Shown here piece after piece: positions 57,611-64,000 of a DNA stretch of 64,000 nt. Made by a program: the position numbers and the translations under genes. The notes under the pieces are model-generated. The model had not been told where the DNA came from, did no database searches, and was given only the letters and a program-made list of their open reading frames with translations. The stretch's first letter is position 1. The number at the start of each line of letters is the position of its first letter. Origin of the DNA: Eleusine coracana subsp. coracana (Eukaryota; Streptophyta; Magnoliopsida; Poales; Poaceae); contig CM064430.1 in assembly GCA_032690845.1 (NCBI GenBank), forward strand, positions 48,953,882 to 49,017,881, in the 5' to 3' direction.

Positions 57611-58491
57611 TGGGTGTGTTTGGTTGAGCTGTGGCTGTGAGAAAGAGGTGCTATGAGTTGTGTCTGTAAAAAAAGCTAGTATGAGCTATCAACTCTGAGA
57701 AAAGCTGAAAGCCGTTTGGTTGACAGTTGTGACTTTCAAAAAAGCTGTCAAATAGACACCACATGTCATCTACGTTACTCATCACTCAGCTATTTTTCTG
57801 TCACTTACAAGTAGACCCCACTTGTCAGCTCCTTATTCTCTCTCTCTCTCTCTCTCTCTCACTGCCACCCGCGAGCTCCGCTTCCTGCCCCGCGCAAGCG
57901 CTACCTGCGTTGCCTCGCACGTGCGCTCCTATCATGTCCCGTGCGAGCTCTGCTACCTGTCCTGCCCCACGCAAGTGCCGCCATGCGACTCCGCACAAGC
58001 TCCACCACCTTCCCTACCCACACGAGCCCATCGCCGCTCTGCTCCGTGGGACTGCTGCTGCCATGCCCCTGTGCAAGCCCACCGCTGTCCTACTCCCCGT
58101 GAGTGCCTCCACCCTACCCCAAGCGAGCTCTAGTGCATGCCCTGTACTGCGTGAGCGCCGCCACCCTGGCCCATGTGAGCTCCACCTCCTCCTCTGCACG
58201 AGCCCACCACCCACCGCTTCCTTCTCCTCCGCTCAGTCTCTGTTGATGTGAAAGAACAAACTGGAAAAAAGAAAGAAAGATCGATTTGGTATCTTCATAA
58301 CCAGTGACAATGGATAATTTTCGTGAAGAGTTGAAAGCCACAACCAAATAAAGCAATAGGAGAGGTGATGTGAGAAATGAACTAGAGAAAAGTTGTTTTC
58401 CTGAAAGTAGCATGAAAAAAGCCATCCCTTTGGTTTGGCTTCTGACCTTTTTAGAAGCAAAAGCACCTAAAAAGACAAACCAAATACCCTC
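57611..58491. mobile_element. Candidate non-autonomous DNA transposon (about 880 bp)
   Basis: The left end GGGTGTGTTTGGTTG and inverted right end GGGTATTTGGTTTG are similar, and both flanking zones contain AAAAGCT / AGCTTTT words. The target duplication could not be settled, so superfamily (hAT or PIF/Harbinger) is open. The interior has a (CT)n run (57838-57860) and a GC-rich part with overlapping ORFs of 66-162 codons on both strands that look non-coding. Confidence 0.4.
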
Positions 58492-58642
58492 ATCACTAGT
58501 AGGAGCTTTTGCTCCTCTTGTTTTGATAAAAAAATGCTGCAGTGATACAAAGCTCTAACTGATACACATTAAAGCAATTTTTTACTTAACAGGTAGACAA
58601 TCCCACTACAAATAAATGTACACTAAAGAGTAGCTTGGTTTA

Positions 58643-58901
58643 TGTAACAACCCAACATCCACACTTGGCTAGGCCCAACTCGTATTTTGAGTGGACTTCA
58701 CACATCCATCAACCTATTTACGCTTTTGTCCTCGCTTCACGTAAAAGGGCTAACCCAAGGTTGGTGGTGGTGGACAACCTAGCCTTATATGTTGGTCCTA
58801 CTCCGATTAGACTAACATGGTGGTACTAAATTCCCACCTCCTCATGCACATAAGTGCTCATGGGCCACTATGGGCCTAATCTCAATAGATGGGATGTTAC
58901 T
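58643..58901 (-). repeat. TRIM 3' terminal repeat
   Basis: Begins TGTAACAACCCAACATCC on the plus strand and is closely similar to 59123-59381, with about 15-20 visible substitutions and no indels. Confidence 0.85.
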
Positions 58902-59122
58902 TACACTCCCCCAAAGGAACGACGTCCTCGTCGGAACACAGATTCAACATACCCACACTGGGCAAGCTCAGGAACGTTCCCCCTTGGGCACGTCCGTGTC
59001 CAGTACCGGATCACATGTCATGTCGTGTCCCACGCATGGGCCTACACGCGTCATGCACCATATGTCCGGACCTCCTGGCCACCACGCGCACCATGCCTGC
59101 GAGGATCGGCTCTAATACCACT

Positions 59123-59381
59123 TGTAACGACCCAGCGTCCACACCTGGCTAGGCCCGACTCACATTTTGAGTGGACCCCACACACCCATGAACCTATTTA
59201 CGCTTTTGTCCTCGCTTCACGTAAAAGGACTAAACCAAGGTTGGTGATGGCGGACAACCTAGCCTTATATATTGGTCCTACTCCGATTAGACTAGCAAGG
59301 TGGTACTAAATTCCCACCTCGTCATATACACAAGTGCTCATGGGCCACTGTGGACCTAATCTTAATGGGTGGGATGTTATA
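59123..59381 (-). repeat. TRIM 5' terminal repeat
   Basis: Begins TGTAACGACCCAGCGTCC on the plus strand; equal in length to the partner repeat. The primer binding site lies just inside it. Confidence 0.85.
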
Positions 59382-59386
59382 GTTTA

Positions 59387-59770
59387 TGTCTTTTGTTTTT
59401 GCAAAACAGGTTAAAATTAGATTAAATTGATAAGTAGATTGCATCCCTCACAAAGCGAGGAGAGTCATGATGAAATAAAATATACATTAAAATTCTTGAC
59501 GAGTTCTCCATTTCTTCTTCATCTCAGATGGACTTTATTTCGTGCATAGAATGCCATCTTGCCGAAGCTTGATAGTGGTGAGCAACACACATATGGAGAC
59601 AAAGACCTCAAACATGCTAGAAACAATCATGGGTGGGCCAACATTGTACCAAGGGTATTCAGTTGAATCCCATTATTCTGAAAAAAGAATGCACTTATTG
59701 TGTACCATGTGTATGTATTACAAACAATAAATAGCATCAAACAACAAGCCTTCACTCATTCAGCTCCAAA
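59387..59770. other. Intergenic, no gene seen
   Basis: AT-rich DNA. The 62-codon ORF at 59542-59730 has no domain. Confidence 0.35.
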
Positions 59771-59774
59771 AAAA

Positions 59775-60085
59775 CACTAAATAGCTAGTACTGTGGCTCT
59801 CGGCAAAAGGGGAAGCTTTGCTGGTACCGTTACAAGCACCTTTTTATTGCTAGGACTGACACCGTTACAAGCACCTTTTTATTGCTGAGAGCCTTGACAA
59901 CACTCTGGCAAAATGTTTGCCGAGTGCCCGACGTTTGGCTCTCGGCAAACAACTAGTCGCCAATGTAGATTTGTCGTGAGCCCTTTGTCGAGAGTTACGC
60001 TAGGCAAAGTTTTCGCCGAGAGCATTATCGTTTTTGTCGAGGGCTTTTACACTCGGCAGGGGGGTGTCCTGAAGTGCATCCTAAC
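59775..60085. mobile_element. CACTA-type fragment with GGCTCTCGGCAAA subterminal words
   Basis: CACTAAATAGC near the left and repeated words GGCTCTCGGCAAA, GCCGAGTGCC, TTCGCCGAGAGC and ACACTCGGCA in both orientations resemble subterminal regions of grass CACTA elements. A 26-bp direct repeat starts at 59826 and 59861 (ACCGTTACAAGCACC). A matched right end and target repeat were not found, so this is a fragment. Confidence 0.45.
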
Positions 60086-60108
60086 GGTCCAAAACTTTGC
60101 AAATTATC

Positions 60109-60160
60109 AAGGAAGGCAGTAATGCAGATGCTAATTAGCAGTAGTGCCTCTTTCTAGAAA
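60109..60160 (-). repeat. Detached copy of the lipase A 5' flank
   Basis: AGGAAGGCAGTAATGCAGAT and CTAATTAGCAGTA.TGCCTC match 43767-43805, which lies between the TATA box and start codon of lipase A, with one substitution. No lipase coding sequence follows, so a further partial copy of the locus was scattered here. Confidence 0.7.
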
Positions 60161-61360
60161 TAAACTTGGAGTATTTGCATTCTTTGTAACATAGAACTAC
60201 GAATTTTAGGGATGGCTCGTCCTTCAGTGACACATTTCATTTTCTCTAAATGTAGGCTGATAAGTGGGACCCGATTCAAAAGCTGTAGTTTTGTGGTAGA
60301 AAAAAGGAAATGTTGTCCTCACTCCTGCAACATTGACCGACATCTTCCGTACCAGCAATGACGACAAGACAAATCCACGATGCTGCCATGCGGCTACAGT
60401 TTTTGACTGATATCTTATATTTCCTAATTATAAAGATCGATTGAGTGTTGAATTAATAATATTCATTGCATCCAGATTAACTTAAATTACCCATCATTAC
60501 TATTATGAAAAAATTAACCCAAGTTGCATGTCCCTAATATTATTTTTAAATCACTCACCTGCTGTGCCATTATAAACTTATAAAATAATACATAAACATT
60601 CTTATTTGTTAATAAAAGAAACATGATATAGCTAACATGGTGATGACCATGGTGTACGCATGTGTCCCATACAATACCAATAATGTACCGTCTGACATAA
60701 TGCGCCTCTAATGTGGAGCAGCAAGACTCAGAATTTTGTTCCGTCAATAATGTGTACCCAACAAAAAAAGGTGACACACATCAAGATTCTTAACTGCAGT
60801 ACTCAACTTTGCATATTGACGTTTCCTTTTTATTTTCACTGCTCAAAGCATTTAGCGAGTTGCTCAATCAAAGAAAAAAAGAACCAGAGAGAGAAAAGAG
60901 CCAGGATCTCATCCATACGTTTCTGCAAATGAGTATCAAAATTGAAATTGGAAATCAGGTCATGTATTTCTTAACTGGCTTGCATTTGAAAAAAGAAAAT
61001 CTCAAGAAACATATATATTTTTTAGTTTTTTATAGCATTGGTAGCCCGTTCAGGTTGTACGGGTTGATGGAAAAGAGGAAAGCAAACCAACAGTCTTGGC
61101 CGGGACGAAAAAGAAAAAGTATACCCATGGGAGTAGATAGATATACCTAGCGGAACAAATATGTAAGCTTTCATTCGGTTGAAAATAGAGCTATAAAGAT
61201 GTCACGAAATGGACAAACATGTGAAGGAAGGAGAAAAGGGGAACATTGAAAGAGGAAGCGTATAGAAGGTATCAAAACCATTGAAAGAAACTGCCACAGG
61301 AATCGTAGCGTCGGTGAAAACTGATCACAGTCACGCGATATTATGTAACAGCGGGCGTAT
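60161..61360. other. Downstream region of lipase B, no gene seen
   Basis: AT-rich. ORFs at 60514-61150 (69-113 codons) overlap on both strands and have no domain. 60170-60320 is part of the duplication shared with 45.9 kb. Confidence 0.35.
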
Positions 61361-62606
61361 TCAAGGCCAGCTGTACAGATTGGAACTCAACAGCAGTCCT
61401 GGCTGCCACCACTGCCGGAGCTCGTGTGCCTCGAAGTAAGAGTGGGAGGTCGAGTTCTTCCACAGCCTTGCCGACGGCAGAAGGTGGAGCCGCTCCTTCT
61501 TATTTCCGAAACAGGACATGGCGCTCAAGTGTAGGAGGTCGCGGTAGGCCAGTGTCGCAGCCGACCTGGCTGCGTCAGGGAGCCGTTTCTGCAGCTGCTG
61601 CCGCTGCTCGAAGTAGTCGATGAAGCCTTTGCAGATGAGGTCCCGGTTGTGAACATAGAGCTCCGGCACCCAAGGCGAAAGCTTCCCGAACAAATTCTCC
61701 ATGTGCTTCATTTGGGGCTTAAGAAGTGTCTTCCCAGTGCGTCCTTCACGCGATAGCTGGTGCCGTACAGGCCCCACTTTGTCTCCCCGTCCAGGCACAG
61801 CATGTCGGCTGCCGGCGCCAGCGACACGTGCGGCGGGTTGAAGAGGAACGCCGGCAGGTCGCACCCCTTCTCGCTCATCATGTATCGCCCCACGTCCAGT
61901 GCTAGTGACGCGCCGAGCGAGTGCCCGGCGAGCCAGATAACGTTACCAGTGCCCCTAGAAATGGGGTCCTGCAGGAAGAGTTCTCGGACCCGTTTGCGTG
62001 AATCCCTGAAGCGGCTGCCGCAGTGCTGCTTGTTGAGCACGATTCTGATGTTCTGGTGCATATCGCCGAAGAATGTTGGATCCCCTGGCATAGTGCCTCG
62101 GAATGCGACGATGTAGCTTGGAGCCCATGCGTGTCGACGAAGCTCGCCGTGCGGGCACACGTACTTGAAAATGGCTCCGTGAATGAACCACTTTCTGGTG
62201 CCAAACTTATTGGATCGAGACTCAAGCACTTCAATCTGGCGGAAGTGGAAACTCTCCCACCAGGCCGGCGCGAGCGCCTCGGGTCCCTTCCTACCCTTCG
62301 TTTGGTCGCTCTCCAGAACGTAAGTCCCCTTAACAAGACAGGCAGTGATGCACCGGCGGTGCTCCTTGTTGTCCCTGGAATCACAAAACCCATACTACAC
62401 CTTTCAGAAACGGGGATGCATATGGAAGTTCTAGTGAATCTGGTCTATGGTTGTCACGATACACATTACAGTATAATTTAGAGAAAAATGTAGTTGCTAC
62501 ACAGTAGAGAGCATAAAAGCAGCATGGTGTGTGTGTGTGTGTGCGCATACCAGTCTATCTCAATCATCTCTGTCGGAGAAGAGGCACAACCAGCTTCAAC
62601 CATCAT
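61361..62606 (-). pseudogene. Lipase (At4g10955 type), copy B, one-base frameshift
   Basis: Same architecture as copy A: exon 1 62551-62606 (56 nt, GACTG|GTATGC) and exon 2 61361-62374 (TTCCAG|GGACAA), joined within a Trp codon. Exon 2 opens with DNKEHRRCITACLVKGTYVLE and APAWWESFHFR, both family motifs. The nucleophile elbow GHSLGAS is intact, as are KLSPWVPELYVHNRD and HELRQWWQP. At 61731-61737, in CTGGGAAGAC, one base is missing: the upstream frame runs VKDALGRHFLSPK and stops at 61708, the downstream frame continues GKTLLKPQMKHMEN. Without a correction the product would lose about the last 110 residues, beyond the nucleophile. All other parts are open, so the defect is recent or a sequence error. 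Confidence 0.82.
62524..62543. repeat. (GT)n microsatellite in the lipase B intron
   Basis: About ten GT units beginning seven bases inside the intron, next to the 5' splice site when read on the minus strand. Absent from copy A. Confidence 0.85.
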
Positions 62607-62810
62607 ATGCGTTGGGCCTGAGATGGCGAAATCCTCGTCTGAACACATGGCTCAGCTCGATGGAGCCGTGACACTACGCTGTTGGTGTGGTGGCTGCTAA
62701 TACCTTTCTTTTCAAAACACAGAGTAGTGCTGGCGATCGCTAATACAGTACCTTGCTAGTTTGATTTGTGATTTGTTAGGCCGTGAAAGAGGTAGTTCTC
62801 TAGGACGCAT

Positions 62811-62820
62811 ATTTATATAC
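62811..62820 (-). promoter_or_regulatory. TATA box of lipase B
   Basis: On the minus strand GTATATAAAT stands about 210 bases upstream of the start codon, the same distance as in copy A, with the shared CTTTCACGGC text just upstream of it. Confidence 0.55.
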
Positions 62821-63747
62821 AGGGCCTGTCGCGCCTGTGCATACTTGAATACTAGCAAGTAGTGTATCTTTTTAACTCAAGTTGGAATGAATTGTATTGG
62901 TGTCGCTTGTACAAGTGTGAGTTCACAGATTAGAGTGCCGGTGAAAATAATTAAGTCAACTACCTATAGGGAGCTTGGGCTTCTAACCAACTTGACTACT
63001 TGAGGTGCTTCTGAGCTCCGTGCATGTGCCGAACAGAGACTTCGTCAAACGCACAGATTTGACTCTTTCCTTGTAGACGGTCGTTGCTCAAACATATGGT
63101 GTCTCGCTGCAACACAATAGGGTTAAATCATTAATTCAGTGTGTTGTCTCGTGTCTTTCCAGGTAGCTGTCCTAATGACAAAATCCCTGTGTGTTATAAA
63201 GGATAACTAGAGCCTGACCATACTTCACTTACATAAATAACTCGTATTAAAGTACTTGAATCGTGGAATTTGTCAATTAATTCACAGGATAAGGTGTCAT
63301 ATGGTACAACATGATGCACACAGACTTTATCATTTGCCGTACCAGGAATGGTCCTTTGAAAAGAACTCCGTTAGCTTGTTTGCTCATTTTGCATAATTGG
63401 TTCCTCGCCCTCAATTCATGGTTAAAGAGCTTTGGGTTGGGTCATCATGCAGCTTATTAGTAGTAAGTCCACCAAGACCTTCCTTGTACACTGTTAGACA
63501 TTGCAAGTCTGTGAAGAGTCTGAAGCCTCCATCAAATGCACTGTTAAATACCCTGCACATATTCTGTTATACAATGTTTTAAATAGCGGCCAACAGAATT
63601 TAGCGGAGTGCTTCCAGAAAAGCGCTATAGGAGCTATAGCACAGCTACAACGACAGTTATTGCCTATAGCATTTTATAAAAAAAAAAGTAAAGTTTTATC
63701 CAAAACATTAGTATTTTTCATCAATCTAGCTCATATTACGTAAGTGC
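62821..63747. other. Upstream region of lipase B, no gene seen
   Basis: Mixed DNA without a domain-bearing ORF. 63570-63680 has AGCGGCC, AGCGCTATAGG and GCTATAGCAC words typical of a grass MITE with TATAGCG repeats; ends not defined. Confidence 0.35.
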
Positions 63748-64000
63748 CACTACCACAAAAAGCCTCTATAGAGGCAGGCCAAAAACCACTGTAGCACGGG
63801 TTGGCCCTCCCGCAATATCCTCTGGACGAAATCAACCCGAAAACATAGAGATTACTAGCGGCGGGTGACATCTTCACCCACCGCTACCCATCAACCCAAA
63901 AAAAAAAAAAGAGCCCACATCCAAATCGTGCCTCGAAGACACCCAGATCCGGCGATGCCCCACCTGACGAGAGGAGGCGATAGCGACAACACGCCTAGAT
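63748..64000. mobile_element. Left end of a CACTA element, continues past the window
   Basis: Starts CACTACCACAAAAAG, identical over the first 14 bases to the element at 44576, and contains TAGCGGCGGGTGACA..TCACCCACCGCTAC, the same subterminal text as that element's right end. The other end lies outside the window. A tgc target half-site precedes it. Confidence 0.7.

Larger units (their letters stand above)
58643..59381 (-). mobile_element. TRIM (terminal-repeat retrotransposon in miniature), 739 bp
   Basis: Two direct repeats of 259 bp (58643-58901 and 59123-59381) enclose only 221 bp. The target repeat gttta is exact (58638-58642 and 59382-59386). Beside the right repeat, on the minus strand, TGGTATTAGAGCC (59108-59120) is a primer binding site one base from the initiator tRNA-Met consensus. 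Beside the left repeat TTTGGGGGAGTG is a polypurine tract. There is no coding capacity. Size, ends and priming sites fit the TRIM definition. ORFs of 62-151 codons here follow the repeats and are not genes. Confidence 0.87.

Noticed and set aside
58635..59309. Pair of related ORFs (64 and 151 codons) as duplicated genes
   Set aside because: They are the two terminal repeats of the TRIM read in the same frame.

Overview
The window looks like nuclear DNA of a grass (Poaceae). This rests on protein-coding exons with very high GC at third positions and AT-rich introns, on an abundance of LTR retrotransposons, CACTA, hAT and MITE elements with grass-type ends, and on plant-only gene families (COBRA-like, ankyrin-PGG, At4g10955-type lipase). 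Species was not determined. No prokaryotic operons, CRISPR arrays, rRNA genes or convincing tRNA genes were seen.

Layout. 0.1-0.8 kb: a short hAT-type element. 1.3-17.4 kb: a retrotransposon nest. An older LTR element (B), with a gag-like ORF at 14.7-16 kb, has its 5' LTR split by a 10,052-bp Ty3/gypsy-type element (A, 3657-13708). Element A has 3.5-kb LTRs and keeps little more than an integrase. 18.0-21.6 kb: an intact COBRA-like (COBL7 type) gene on the minus strand with a duplicated 3' flank. 21.6-24 kb and 27.7-28.4 kb: MITEs, two hAT-type insertions and a 126-bp tandem duplication. 24.3-27.0 kb: a dead LINE. 29.6-33.0 kb: an intact three-exon ankyrin-repeat/PGG membrane protein gene (ACD6-like). 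34.8-38.0 kb: a complete but dead hAT transposon.

38-63 kb: a locally duplicated block built around a lipase (class 3, At4g10955 type). Copy A (42.2-43.6 kb) is intact. A second, heavily degraded piece lies at 55.2 kb. Copy B (61.4-62.6 kb) is full length but carries a one-base frameshift. F-box-like fragments (39.0 and 56.3 kb) and promoter scraps (60.1 kb) are duplicated with them. This block has been split by CACTA elements (40.9, 44.6 and 63.7 kb), a copia-type LTR element with a gypsy half-element inside it (47.1-54.5 kb) and a TRIM (58.6-59.4 kb).

Only three loci look like working host genes: the COBRA-like protein (cell-wall/cellulose, GPI-anchored), the ankyrin-PGG protein (ACD6-like proteins act in defence signalling) and lipase A. 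They are not functionally linked by position. I found no convincing novel biological system. The most unusual objects are the deletion-derived chimeric element A, the CACTA with an in-frame 51-bp repeat, the TRIM, and the decaying lipase cluster. Splice sites, LTR ends and target-site duplications were located by eye; similarity statements are visual estimates, not computed identities.
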